Notes: a model not told the origin generated them from the sequence alone. DNA of 64,000 bases from Trichlorobacter thiogenes (GCF_900167465.1 NZ_FUWR01000003.1:124001-188000); one strand, 5' to 3'. Positions 42,337-51,869 are shown, counted from the stretch's first letter. Translations and numbers: made by a program.

Positions 42337-44979
42337 CTACAATTGCTCCACAATCAGCTGCCGTGCCAATTCTAACTCCTCATCCTTTGACGCGATCAAG
42401 CCATCCAGCCGAGCCGACAGCAGTCGCTCTTTCATCGTACGGATGGCAGGCCCCCGTGGCACTCCCAAGTCCTGCAATTCTGTGCCGCTTACCAGCGACT
42501 TTACTTCAGCAAGTCTGGTCAGGTAATGGGACACCAACCGCCGCAACTCGTCCTGACCACTGCGGGCAAGACCGTACAGCAGCAGCTCGAGCGGCATGCC
42601 ATGCAGCAGGGTATAAAGCTGGCTGTTAGAGATTTCCTGCCCACGGCCCAGAGCCTGCCTCAAGTGCTGTAACCGTTTTAAGGCCTTGTGCCGATGACCA
42701 AAGATCCGCTCCATCAGACGTTCAGGCATCATCAAGCGCTGGCAGACCTCCAGATACTGAGGAGAATCAAGGCGGTCCATCAATGCCAGGAACCAGACGG
42801 TCCAGGGTTCCAGCGGCGTTTCCAGATAGAGCAGCTGGTACCAGGCCAGTACCCGCTCCAGCTCTGCAAATAGTTGTTCACTGTCTGGTCCAAACCGCAG
42901 TCCCGTATGAATACAGGGCAGCAACCCCAGCTGGGCCATCCGCTTGACCGCCAGGGTTGGTTCCTGCTCTTTCAGGATCTGGATCAATTCCCCCATCAAG
43001 CGCTTGCCACCAACCCGCTCCACCAGTCCGGCCCGGACCGCAGAACGCAGCAGACCTTCGGTATGGGGGTCAAGCTGAAAACTCAGCCGCTGTTCAAAGC
43101 GGATCGCCCTGAAGGCGCGGGTCGGATCTTCCACAAAGGAAAGGTTGTGCAGCACCCGCACCGTTTTATCCTGCAGGTCTTTCTGGCCGCCAAAGAAATC
43201 AAGCAGGACACCGAAACGATCATGGTTCAGGCAGAGCGCCAGGGTGTTGATGGTAAAGTCGCGGCGGTAGAGATCATGACGCAAGGAGGCCCGCTCCACC
43301 GTGGGTAAAACACCGGGGGAGTCATAGTATTCCAATCGGGTGCTAGCCACATCCAGCTTGCGGCCATCGGGAAAGACCACCACTGCGGTGCCAAAGGCCT
43401 GGTGGGGTCGCACCCTGCAACCGTGCTGCTCGCCAAAGGTCTCGGCAAAAAAGATCCCATCCCCCTCAATCGTAATATCAAGATCAAGATTAGGCAGATC
43501 CAGCAGCAGATCCCGCACAAAGCCGCCCACCGCATGCACCGCCACCCCTTGTTCATCACCACTGTTACCCAACAGTTCCAGCAGTTGGACCGAATCAGCG
43601 GGCAGACGTCTTCTGAGCAGGGTGGCCAGATCCCGCTGCTTTGGCTCAGGAGAAAGCCGTTCCAGATCGTAGAGGGTCTCACCATCCCTGCTGCTACCGT
43701 GCAGATGACGCAACAGGTCAGTGCGGGTCACCACCCCCACCAGCTGGTCACCGTCAAAGACCGGCACAAAACGGCGGTCACCACCCACCATATGGTCCAT
43801 GACCGTTGTCAGCGGGGTATCAGGGGTGGCATGCATCACTGCGGTGTGCATCACCTCAGTTACCGGACGATCACCCAGGCCATGGTAGACGGTCTTTTCC
43901 GCCACCTTGCGGGTGATGATCCCCAGCAACTGCTCTCCCTGCAGCACCGGCATGGCGCTGTAGTTGTAGCGCACCAGCAGATCCCGGGCACCCAGCACCG
44001 TGGTTTCTGCGGGCAAACTACGAACCGGTGATGACATAATCTGTCCCACTGTCTTGCGGGGATGCACTATCAGCAGTAGATTCCGTTCAAGCCGCTCCAA
44101 CACAACGGACAACGGCTCGCCCTTAACCGTTGCCGAGGCAGCAGAGGCATGGCCGCCGCCACCAAAGAGACGCAGCAGCTCCCCCACATCCACCTCAGGC
44201 ACCCGACTGCGGGCCACCAGATAGATCCGGTCTGCCATGGCCACCACCAGCACCAGCAGATCCAGGTTCTCCATATCCCGCATCATATGGGCCAGACCGG
44301 CAATATCCCCCACATACCAGGGGCGACTGGCATGGGCCACAGAAATCCGCACTCCGCTGACTTCACTGGTCTTCAGGGTTGAAAGCAGATCATGCAGCAG
44401 CTCCACCTGCGGCGTGGTCAATTCCGGCGACAGGATCTCATCCGCCAGATGCAGCCGTGCGCCCCGCTCCAGCAGCCAGGCAGCAGCACGATAGTCCTCC
44501 GGCGTGGTCGTGGGGAACAGCAACCGTCCGGTATCTTCATGGATGCCCAGCAGCAACAGGGTTGCTTCTGCAGGGGTTGGTTCTATCCCCCGCTCACGCA
44601 GCAGCTCTGTCATAATGGTGCTGGTGGCGCCAACAGGCCGGACAATGCCGTCTGAAGCAGTAATACTGTCAACAGTGGCTGGATGGTGATCATAGAGATG
44701 GAGCGTCAGGCCGGGCCGCTCCAGCAGTTCTGCAAAACGACCAATACGAGAGGGCTGCTGGCAATCAACAATAATCAGGCGCGTGATGCTGGAGAGATCA
44801 ATATCTTTGGAACGAACAAGCGAAGGGAGCAGATCAGGATGACGGGCAGAAAAGTCGCGCAGATTTTTTTCCTGAGAACCGGGAAAGGAAAGCAGGGCTC
44901 CGGGATAAAGCCGCCCGGCAGCTGCCAGGGAGCCCAGACAATCGAAGTCAGCATTCAGATGTGAGATGACCAGATCCAT
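42337..44979 (-). CDS. DHH-CBS-tRNA nucleotidyltransferase/poly(A) polymerase fusion
   Basis: 880 residues. DHH phosphoesterase part 1-310: SHLNADFDCLGSLAAA, VDCQQPSRIG, YDHHPATV, and the DHHA1 end LFGGGGHASAAS. Two CBS domains about 312-435 (IMSSPVRSLPAETTV, VMHTAVMHATPDTPL). Nucleotidyltransferase head from about 470: VHAVGGFVRDLLL, LDLDITIEGDG (catalytic DxD), then the RNA-binding arm FVEDPTRAFRAIRFEQRL. Geobacter is known to have separate C-adding and A-adding tRNA nucleotidyltransferases; this architecture belongs to the A-adding or related group. Which base it adds cannot be read from the sequence. GalE follows 4 bases upstream in the same operon. Confidence 0.93.
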   Translation of the reverse strand: MDLVISHLNADFDCLGSLAAAGRLYPGALLSFPGSQEKNLRDFSARHPDLLPSLVRSKDIDLSSITRLIIVDCQQPSRIGRFAELLERPGLTLHLYDHHPATVDSITASDGIVRPVGATSTIMTELLRERGIEPTPAEATLLLLGIHEDTGRLLFPTTTPEDYRAAAWLLERGARLHLADEILSPELTTPQVELLHDLLSTLKTSEVSGVRISVAHASRPWYVGDIAGLAHMMRDMENLDLLVLVVAMADRIYLVARSRVPEVDVGELLRLFGGGGHASAASATVKGEPLSVVLERLERNLLLIVHPRKTVGQIMSSPVRSLPAETTVLGARDLLVRYNYSAMPVLQGEQLLGIITRKVAEKTVYHGLGDRPVTEVMHTAVMHATPDTPLTTVMDHMVGGDRRFVPVFDGDQLVGVVTRTDLLRHLHGSSRDGETLYDLERLSPEPKQRDLATLLRRRLPADSVQLLELLGNSGDEQGVAVHAVGGFVRDLLLDLPNLDLDITIEGDGIFFAETFGEQHGCRVRPHQAFGTAVVVFPDGRKLDVASTRLEYYDSPGVLPTVERASLRHDLYRRDFTINTLALCLNHDRFGVLLDFFGGQKDLQDKTVRVLHNLSFVEDPTRAFRAIRFEQRLSFQLDPHTEGLLRSAVRAGLVERVGGKRLMGELIQILKEQEPTLAVKRMAQLGLLPCIHTGLRFGPDSEQLFAELERVLAWYQLLYLETPLEPWTVWFLALMDRLDSPQYLEVCQRLMMPERLMERIFGHRHKALKRLQHLRQALGRGQEISNSQLYTLLHGMPLELLLYGLARSGQDELRRLVSHYLTRLAEVKSLVSGTELQDLGVPRGPAIRTMKERLLSARLDGLIASKDEELELARQLIVEQL

Positions 44980-44983
44980 GGAG

Positions 44984-45970
44984 TCACTTTCCGGCTAACT
45001 TACTCTCCCAGCGCCAGGCATCTTCAACAATAGTTTTTAAACTATTAAAGCGTGGACGCCAATCGGTCAGCTGTTTGATCTTCTCGGCCTGGGCGATCAG
45101 GCAGGCCGGATCACCGGGACGGCGGCCTTCTTCAACCACCTTGAAGTCAACGCCGCTGACCTGCTTAACCATGGCCATCACTTCCCGCACGCTACTGCCT
45201 TTGCCATAGCCCACATTGATGGCAGTGGACTCACCACCCTTATCCAGGTAGCCAAGGGCCGCCAGGTGGGCTGCTGCCAGGTCTTCAATATGGATATAGT
45301 CACGGATGCCGGTGCCGTCAGGCGTGGGATAGTCCGTGCCGTAGATGGCTGCCTGCTGACGCTGGCCAAGGGCGGTCTGGCAGGCGATCTTGATCAGGTG
45401 GGTAGCTTCAGGCGTACGCTGACCAATCCTGGCCTGGGGATCAGCCCCGGCAACGTTAAAGTAGCGCAGGGCAACATATTTAAGGCCGTGGGCAGCTGCC
45501 GTGTCCCGCAGCATCCATTCGCTCATCAACTTGGAGGTGCCATAGGGGTTGATCGGCGCCAGCAGGGTCTCTTCCGAGGCACTGCCCCCTTCAGGAAAAC
45601 CATAGACCGCGGCGGTGCTGGAGAAGACAAAGCGCTCAACGCCGTGTCGCACACAGGTCTCCAACAACCCGAGGGTATTACGGGTGTTGTTACCGTAATA
45701 TTTAAGCGGCAGGGAAACCGATTCCGGCGCCACAATGGCGGCGGCAAAATGCAGCACGGTCTTGAAGCGGTACTTTTGAAAAGTCGCTTCCAGAGTTGCA
45801 TGATCGGCCAGTTCAGCCTGAATCAGCTCTTCACCATGCAACAATGCGTCACGAAATCCGGTGGAAAGGTTGTCATAAACCACCACCTGATGGCCTGCCT
45901 CAGAAAGCTGTCGCACCACATGGCTACCAATATAGCCACATCCACCGGTTACCAGAATTTTGTCTGACAT
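44984..45970 (-). CDS. galE: UDP-glucose 4-epimerase
   Basis: 328 residues, extended SDR. NAD site VTGGCGYIGSHVV; catalytic Ser/Tyr/Lys in FSSTAAVYG and NPYGTSKLMSE; substrate region RYFNVAGADP and GTGIRDYIHIEDLA. Interconverts UDP-glucose and UDP-galactose for polysaccharides. It begins 8 bases after the TIM-barrel gene. Confidence 0.95.
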   Translation of the reverse strand: MSDKILVTGGCGYIGSHVVRQLSEAGHQVVVYDNLSTGFRDALLHGEELIQAELADHATLEATFQKYRFKTVLHFAAAIVAPESVSLPLKYYGNNTRNTLGLLETCVRHGVERFVFSSTAAVYGFPEGGSASEETLLAPINPYGTSKLMSEWMLRDTAAAHGLKYVALRYFNVAGADPQARIGQRTPEATHLIKIACQTALGQRQQAAIYGTDYPTPDGTGIRDYIHIEDLAAAHLAALGYLDKGGESTAINVGYGKGSSVREVMAMVKQVSGVDFKVVEEGRRPGDPACLIAQAEKIKQLTDWRPRFNSLKTIVEDAWRWESKLAGK

Positions 45971-45978
45971 AGTTTGTC

Positions 45979-46746
45979 CTATAGATAGCGTTGGATTGCC
46001 TGCATTGATCGTTCTAAACGTTCACGACTGTGGGCCTCAAGGGTCCAGACCGCCTGGGGTGCGTACTGTTTCAGCAGATCGGTTACCTTCTGGAAGTCAA
46101 TCTCCCCTTCCCCAACCGGCAGGTGTTCATCAGCCACGCCATGATTATCGTGCAGATGGCTTTCAATAATAAAACTGCCCAGGGCAGTGAACCACTCTTC
46201 CAGCGACACGGTACAGAACATATTAAAATGGCCGCTGTCAAAACAGTGTCCAAAGAGGGTTCTATCAAGCTGATTCAGGACCTGCACCAGGGTTGAGGGT
46301 TCTTCTTCAAAGATATTTTCCAGGGCCACCTTGCAACCGGCCTGCCTGATGCGGGGCAGTTGCTGTTGCCAGAAGGAAACCGTATTGGCAACCCAGGTAT
46401 CAACCGCAGAACCATAGGAAAGCCGACTATAACCGGGATGAAACACCACCACCCGGGCCTTGAGTATTTCCGCGCAATCCAAGGTCTGCTCAACCCGTTG
46501 GCGGGTGGTTTCACGCACTGCCCGATCAACCGAGCCGGGATTCAGATCCATAAAGGTGGCGTGGATGGTACAGGACAGGCCATGGCTGGCCAGGTCATTG
46601 GCCAAGGTCTGCAGAGCAGCCGTATTCAACGTATCCAAAGAATCAGCCGGAAGGTACAGCTCTGGGTTGATCAGCTCCTCCAGCAGGTATGAGCGATGCT
46701 CTGCCAAGCGGGGCCAGGGTATATGGGCACAAAGCAGGCTAGGCAT
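45979..46746 (-). CDS. Xylose-isomerase-like TIM barrel (sugar phosphate isomerase/epimerase family)
   Basis: 255 residues from the ATG at 46746 (MPSLLCAHIPWP), which has AGGGGG 9 bases upstream; an ATG three codons earlier abuts that site. Likely metal ligands: Glu in VALENIFEE, Asp/His in HCFDSGHFNMF, His in SHLHDNHG, Glu in TLEAHSRE. Members isomerise sugars or act as AP endonuclease IV relatives. It overlaps the end of the K+ channel gene and precedes galE, so a sugar role is more likely. Exact reaction unknown. Confidence 0.87.
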   Translation of the reverse strand: MPSLLCAHIPWPRLAEHRSYLLEELINPELYLPADSLDTLNTAALQTLANDLASHGLSCTIHATFMDLNPGSVDRAVRETTRQRVEQTLDCAEILKARVVVFHPGYSRLSYGSAVDTWVANTVSFWQQQLPRIRQAGCKVALENIFEEEPSTLVQVLNQLDRTLFGHCFDSGHFNMFCTVSLEEWFTALGSFIIESHLHDNHGVADEHLPVGEGEIDFQKVTDLLKQYAPQAVWTLEAHSRERLERSMQAIQRYL

Positions 46747-47791
46747 GGGCAGCATCCCCCTGTTTACGGCGGGCGCTATGTCCAGGTTCTATCCGACGTT
46801 TGACCAGCTCCTCAAGTTTATCCACCGATTCAGGGTCCCCCAGCACAATCAGGGTGTCCCCCTCGTCAATGGCAGCCTGGGGGTTAGGGTTAAAGACCAT
46901 GTGACCATGGGATTTCTTGATGCCGACAATAATGACACCGGTCTCTTTGCGAAAGCCGGTACTGACCAGGGTGTGACCGGCAAATTCGGAATCATGGGGG
47001 ATACTGATCTCTTCCATCTGCAGATCAAGGTGTTCACTGGCAGTGGCAATCTCGATAAAATCAACCACGTTGGGACGCAGGATTGACTGGGCCATCCGCA
47101 TACCGCCAATGGCATAGGGAGAAACCACCTTGTTGGCCCCGGCCCGCTTCAGCTTTAACTCAGTTCCTTCTTCACCGGAACGGGCCAGAATATGCAAATC
47201 CGGATTCAACCCCCGGGCGGTCAAGGTAATATAAACGTTCTCAGAATCCGAGGTAACCACCGAGACCAGACCGGTTGCCCGCTGAATACCGGCCCGGATC
47301 AGGGTTTCATCAAGGGTGGCATCCCCCTTCATCCAGAGGTAACGATTATCTTCAATCCGCTCCACCACATCGGTATTGCGCTCTACAATCACAAACGGGA
47401 CATCATTGGCTGCCAGCTCGCGACAGATCATGGAGCCGATCCGGCCAAAACCGCAGATGATGTAATGATCCTTGAGGGCGTCTATCCTTTTTTCCACCTT
47501 TTTCCTCCCGATGATCCGCTGAATCTGCCCTTCAAACATCAACTGGGCCATACTGCTGACCAGGTAGCCCAGGGTGCTAACCCCGAATACAATCAGGACC
47601 ATAGTAAAAAGTTTGCCCTGATCAGTCAGATCATGGACCTCTTTAAATCCGATGGTGGCCAGCGTTATCACCGTCATATAGAGAGCGTCCAGAAGGCTCC
47701 AGCCCTCAATGACCATATACCCGCTGGTCCCCATGGTCAGCAGCAGCAACAATATGCCAATCGATATTTTAAGCCGTCGGACCGGATCCAT
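46739..47791 (-). CDS. Two-TM potassium channel with RCK domain
   Basis: 350 residues from the ATG at 47791 (MDPVRRLK; GAGG upstream). TM1 about 10-32, pore helix and filter about 45-55, TM2 about 62-84, then a TrkA-N/RCK domain (YIICGFGRIGSMICREL) and a TrkA-C domain (LVSTGFRKETGVIIVGIKKS). The filter reads TLATIGFKEV: Gly-Phe-Lys where K+ channels usually have Gly-Tyr-Gly, so selectivity may be changed. Divergent from the GntR gene. Confidence 0.9.
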   Translation of the reverse strand: MDPVRRLKISIGILLLLLTMGTSGYMVIEGWSLLDALYMTVITLATIGFKEVHDLTDQGKLFTMVLIVFGVSTLGYLVSSMAQLMFEGQIQRIIGRKKVEKRIDALKDHYIICGFGRIGSMICRELAANDVPFVIVERNTDVVERIEDNRYLWMKGDATLDETLIRAGIQRATGLVSVVTSDSENVYITLTARGLNPDLHILARSGEEGTELKLKRAGANKVVSPYAIGGMRMAQSILRPNVVDFIEIATASEHLDLQMEEISIPHDSEFAGHTLVSTGFRKETGVIIVGIKKSHGHMVFNPNPQAAIDEGDTLIVLGDPESVDKLEELVKRRIEPGHSARRKQGDAAHA

Positions 47792-47923
47792 GCACAAACC
47801 TCTATCTGATTCAGATGCTGCACCCTACTACCTGAACTAGTAAAATTCAAGCGACTTTGGTGCATTCAGTGCCATAACAAACCAGCTTTACAGGCAGAAC
47901 TCATGAAAATGAAATCGATTCAA

Positions 47924-47951
47924 TTGACAAACAGTGCATACTGTATACAAT
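47924..47951 (+). promoter_or_regulatory. Promoter and operator of the GntR-selA-ispD operon
   Basis: TTGACA (47924-47929), 16 bases, TACAAT (47946-47951). The palindrome TGTATACA (47942-47949) overlaps the -10, a shape typical of FCD-type GntR operators, suggesting autoregulation. Confidence 0.55.
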
Positions 47952-47986
47952 AATACCACTATCTTTGGGAGCTGCCACCGGACACC

Positions 47987-48667
47987 ATGAAAAGATTAAA
48001 AGAAAAACACTTGACTCTGCGGGAAAAGATTCTTGAAACCATCCGAGACGCCATCATCTCCGGCACCATAAAATCAGGTAGCCGCGTATCAGAACCGGAT
48101 CTTGCCGAGCGATTCGGCATCAGCCGCACCCCTATCCGGGAGGCATTCCGACAGCTTGAGTCAGAAGGCTATCTTACCGTGATCCCGCGCAAGGGAGCGG
48201 TGGTGAGCGCCTTTACCCAGAAGGATGTAGAAGAATTTTACGCCATTAAAAGCATCCTGGAAGGGTATGCTGCCCGGCTGGCCTGCAGCAAGCTGAGCAC
48301 CAAAGAGATCGACCGGCTCCACACCATCAATGAACGTCTGTCAGAACTGTGCGAACATTCCGATATCAAACAGTTCTTCAAGGTCCACAACGATTTCCAC
48401 GATCTTTTCATTAAGGCGGCTGACAACGATAAACTACGGGAGATGATCAACCTGCTGGTGACCCGTTTTCAGCGGCTGCGCCTGATGTCCCTTTCACAAC
48501 CGGGCCGGATGGCGGTTTCAGTGCAGGAGCACACCAAGATTATTACCGCCTTCCGCGAACGAAACTGCGAAGCTGCCGAACTGCTGGTACGTAAAAATGC
48601 AGAGTACGGCGGCAAGGTACTGCTGGACGAAACCGCCTGCCAGCCAGGCGAGGCAATGGATCTCTAG
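47987..48667 (+). CDS. GntR-family regulator, FCD type
   Basis: 226 residues. Winged helix 10-75: LREKILETIRDAIISGTIK, SEPDLAERFGISRTPIREAFRQLESEGYL. Effector domain with metal-type ligands: HNDFHDLFIKAADN (His) and VQEHTKIITAF (His). Located 9 bases before selA, in the same direction, so it probably heads that operon and may repress it. Effector unknown; organic acids are common in the class. Confidence 0.92.
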   Translation: MKRLKEKHLTLREKILETIRDAIISGTIKSGSRVSEPDLAERFGISRTPIREAFRQLESEGYLTVIPRKGAVVSAFTQKDVEEFYAIKSILEGYAARLACSKLSTKEIDRLHTINERLSELCEHSDIKQFFKVHNDFHDLFIKAADNDKLREMINLLVTRFQRLRLMSLSQPGRMAVSVQEHTKIITAFRERNCEAAELLVRKNAEYGGKVLLDETACQPGEAMDL

Positions 48668-48676
48668 GGGGCTGCC

Positions 48677-50083
48677 ATGAGCGGACTACCACAGGATACC
48701 AGACGTAAACTCCCCAAAATGGACAAGGTACTGTCCTGGCCCGAGATCACCTCACTGCGGTCGCTTACCAGCCATGTCGGCCTGAAAAATGCGGTCCGCA
48801 ACGTACTTGATCAGCTACGCACGGCACTTTCTTCCAACCCTGCAACCGATCTCACCCCCACCTCCATCAGCCATCTGGTACGCAACCAGATCCGTATTGC
48901 CGAGACCCCCAGCCTGCGGCGGGTAATTAACGGCAGTGGCGTGGTGATACATACCAATCTGGGACGATCGCCCCTGGCCCATGCAGCAGAAGCAGCACTG
49001 CGCGATACCGCCTGGGGCTACAGCAATCTTGAATTTGATCTGGAACAGGGAGAACGTGGCGAGCGTTACAGCCATGTGGAAAATCTGATCTGCGAACTGA
49101 CCGGTGCCGAGGCGGCCCTGGTGGTGAATAACAACGCCGCCGCAGTCATGCTGGCCCTCTCCAGCCTGGCAGAAGGCCAGGAAGTAATTGTCTCCCGCGG
49201 TGAGCTGGTCGAGATTGGTGGTTCCTTCAGGATCCCTGATGTCATGCGTCAAAGCGGTGCAACGCTGGTAGAGGTGGGCACCACCAACCGGACCCACCCC
49301 CGTGATTACATCGGGGCGATCACCGAACAGACCGCCCTGTTACTAAAGGTCCACACCAGCAACTTTGCGGTGGTCGGCTTCACGGCAGAGGTCAATACTG
49401 AAACCATGGTACGGATCGGCCAGGAAGCAAGCATCCCCACTATGGTTGATGCCGGAAGCGGATGCCTGATTGATCTTGCACCGTTTGGTATCTGTGGCGA
49501 AGCCACTGTCCAGCATCATCTGCAGGCCGGAGCCGACGTCGTTACCTTCAGCGGCGATAAGCTGCTGGGCGGCCCCCAGGCCGGGCTGATTGCAGGACGT
49601 CGTGATCTGGTTGAGAAGATGAAACGACACCAGCTGTTACGGGCATTACGCATTGACAAGCTGACTCTTGCGACACTTGAGGCGACCTTACGTCTCTACC
49701 GTGACGAGCGGGTGGCGCTGACTGAAATACCGACCCTGCGGATGCTGACCATGCCGCTGGACACGATCTCCAGCCAGGCACGCCGGATGCTGCGGCGCTT
49801 ACGCGCCCTCCTGCCCCCACAGTTTACCCTGACTCTGCAGGATGGCTTCTCAAGTCCGGGCGGGGGCACCTACCCTCTTCTGCAGCTTCCCAGCCGTTTG
49901 ATAGAGGTAACCGTTAACGGTGTGCCGCCAAAGCGCCTGGAAGAACTGCTGCGCAGCACGACGCCTCCTGTTGTGGGGCGTCTCCAGAAAGACTGTTTCC
50001 TCCTGGATGTGCGCACCCTGACCGACGCCGAGATTCCACTACTGGCTTCGGCCCTTGTCCAGGCCCTTGAGGTGACTCCATGA
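48677..50083 (+). CDS. selA: L-seryl-tRNA(Sec) selenium transferase
   Basis: 468 residues, the usual length. Converts Ser-tRNA(Sec) to Sec-tRNA(Sec) with selenophosphate. PLP lysine in TFSGDKLLGGPQAG; other hallmarks VINGSGVVIHTNLGRSPL and GRLQKDCFLLDVRTL. Shows that the organism makes selenoproteins. selB and tRNA(Sec) are not in this window. Its stop overlaps the ispD start (ATGA), an uncommon pairing. Confidence 0.97.
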   Translation: MSGLPQDTRRKLPKMDKVLSWPEITSLRSLTSHVGLKNAVRNVLDQLRTALSSNPATDLTPTSISHLVRNQIRIAETPSLRRVINGSGVVIHTNLGRSPLAHAAEAALRDTAWGYSNLEFDLEQGERGERYSHVENLICELTGAEAALVVNNNAAAVMLALSSLAEGQEVIVSRGELVEIGGSFRIPDVMRQSGATLVEVGTTNRTHPRDYIGAITEQTALLLKVHTSNFAVVGFTAEVNTETMVRIGQEASIPTMVDAGSGCLIDLAPFGICGEATVQHHLQAGADVVTFSGDKLLGGPQAGLIAGRRDLVEKMKRHQLLRALRIDKLTLATLEATLRLYRDERVALTEIPTLRMLTMPLDTISSQARRMLRRLRALLPPQFTLTLQDGFSSPGGGTYPLLQLPSRLIEVTVNGVPPKRLEELLRSTTPPVVGRLQKDCFLLDVRTLTDAEIPLLASALVQALEVTP

Positions 50084-50796
50084 GTAAACCACGTGCCTTT
50101 GCCCTGATACCTGCTGCAGGAATGGGAAAGCGGATGGGGGCCTCCATGAACAAGCAGTACCTGCAGCTGGGGGGCAAACCGATTGTTGCCCGCACCCTGC
50201 AGGTCTTCCAGGACAGTCCGCTGATCAGCGGCATCATACTGGTCATCCCGGAAGACGAGATCCCCTACTGCCGTCGTGAAGTTGTCGAAAAATATCAGCT
50301 AACAAAGGTATTGGATGTTGTTCCCGGTGGTTCTGAACGCCAACATTCGGTTATGAATGGACTGCGTGCCTTGCAAAATCTTGCAGCGGCTGAAGACATC
50401 ATCCTGATCCATGATGGTGTGAGGCCTTTTATTGATGAAGGTATCCTGCAGCAGTCCATTGATCTGGCCGGCAGTGGGGTTGGCGCCCTGGTTGCGGTTC
50501 AAAGCAAAGACACCATCAAGGTGGTGCGGGATGGTGTTGTTATCTCCACACCGGAACGCTCCACCCTCTGGCAGGCCCAGACGCCCCAGAGCTTCAGGTA
50601 TGGGCAGATTCTGCAAGCCCACCAGCAAGCAGTGCAGGATAACTTTGTCGGTACCGATGATTGCTCACTGTTTGAGCGTAGCAATGAACCGGTCAAGATC
50701 ATTACCGGCAGCTACCGCAACATCAAGATTACCACACCGGAAGACCTGGTGCTTGCCGAGGCCTTTCTGAGTCAACAAGGCGGAGGTCAACCATAA
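50080..50796 (+). CDS. ispD: 2-C-methyl-D-erythritol 4-phosphate cytidylyltransferase
   Basis: 238 residues. Nucleotide loop LIPAAGMGKRMGASMNKQYL, then VPGGSERQHSVMNGL, ILIHDGVRPFID and KDTIKVV. Third step of the MEP isoprenoid route in the cytoplasm. ispF, often next to it, is not here. Translationally coupled to selA. Confidence 0.96.
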   Translation: MSKPRAFALIPAAGMGKRMGASMNKQYLQLGGKPIVARTLQVFQDSPLISGIILVIPEDEIPYCRREVVEKYQLTKVLDVVPGGSERQHSVMNGLRALQNLAAAEDIILIHDGVRPFIDEGILQQSIDLAGSGVGALVAVQSKDTIKVVRDGVVISTPERSTLWQAQTPQSFRYGQILQAHQQAVQDNFVGTDDCSLFERSNEPVKIITGSYRNIKITTPEDLVLAEAFLSQQGGGQP

Positions 50797-50798
50797 AC

Positions 50799-51869
50799 AT
50801 GGGTACGAAACAGATTCTCATCGTTTCAAACGGCACCACCGCAGCCCAACAGGCATTCCAGCTCCTTGCAACAGCCCCCTATCAGCTGCATCAGGCTGCC
50901 ACCTGCGAAGAAGCCCGCATCATCATCAAGCAACAGCGCTTGGATGCAATTCTACTTGGCTCTCCGCCCCATCAGCACTGCCTGCCCTCATTGGAGCACC
51001 TGCAGGAATCAGGCAATGATCCGGCAGTCATTGCCCTGCTGGATGCCAATGAGCAGGAGCGCTATCTGGATTGCCACAAGCAAGGCGCCCTGGATTGCCT
51101 GATGGCCCCTTTCAGTGTTGAGCGGCTGGTTAAAAGCATTGAGCGCTGCCTGGCGATCAAATCACTTGAACGGGAAAAACGGGATTTCATCTCCATGCTT
51201 TCCCATGACCTGAAAAATCCGCTTACTGCAGCCATCGGTTCAATTGATCTGGTCAGGGAAAAACGGCTTGGCCCACTTAACCGTGAGCAGGGCAGCTACC
51301 TGCTTTCAGCCATTGAAAGCTGCAATGAAGTGGTTGCTATGATTGACAACCTGCTGGACATTCACCGGCTTGAGGCGGGTAAACTGGTCTTTCACAAGGC
51401 GCCGGTCAACCTGTCAGAGCTGGCGCAGCAGGTAGTTGCAGGATTCCGCGGTATGATCAAACATGCCCAGATACAGTTACATCTCCAACTGGAAGAAGAT
51501 CTGCCGCTGCTGGATCTGGACAAAAACAAGTTTTCTCGGGTGATTGCCAACCTACTCGCCAATGCGGTAAAGTTTACCCCCTGCGGCGGAGAAATCAGTG
51601 TGCGTTGCTACTGCGGTGTGTCGGTTGATTCTAACGTAGCAATTATGCTCAGCGTCGCAGACACCGGTAACGGCATTGCAACGGTTGAGCTACCTATCAT
51701 CTTTGACCGCTTTGTCCAGGCTCGTAATCAGGCAGGACGGGGCAGTGGCGGCAGCGGCCTGGGGCTGGCATTCTGCAAGATGGTAACCGAGGCACACGAC
51801 GGCACTATCACTGCTGACAGCCGGGAAGGCGTTGGCAGTGAATTCACCATTACCCTGCCACTTCCATAA
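50799..51869 (+). CDS. Histidine kinase with degenerate N-terminal receiver
   Basis: 356 residues. Residues 1-120 have the receiver fold pattern but lack the acidic pair (ILIVSNG) and the phospho-acceptor Asp is Gly (DAILLGSPP), so this part cannot be phosphorylated in the normal way. HisKA: FISMLSHDLKNPLTAAIG with the phospho-His near 136. HATPase: NLLANAVKFTP (N box), DTGNGI (G1), GSGGSGLGLAF (G2). No membrane segment. The cognate regulator is not adjacent. Follows ispD by 2 bases. Confidence 0.92.
   Translation: MGTKQILIVSNGTTAAQQAFQLLATAPYQLHQAATCEEARIIIKQQRLDAILLGSPPHQHCLPSLEHLQESGNDPAVIALLDANEQERYLDCHKQGALDCLMAPFSVERLVKSIERCLAIKSLEREKRDFISMLSHDLKNPLTAAIGSIDLVREKRLGPLNREQGSYLLSAIESCNEVVAMIDNLLDIHRLEAGKLVFHKAPVNLSELAQQVVAGFRGMIKHAQIQLHLQLEEDLPLLDLDKNKFSRVIANLLANAVKFTPCGGEISVRCYCGVSVDSNVAIMLSVADTGNGIATVELPIIFDRFVQARNQAGRGSGGSGLGLAFCKMVTEAHDGTITADSREGVGSEFTITLPLP

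Noticed and set aside
48677-50083. Selenoprotein genes near selA
   Set aside because: No family-typical frame interrupted by an in-frame TGA with a following stem-loop was seen in this window.
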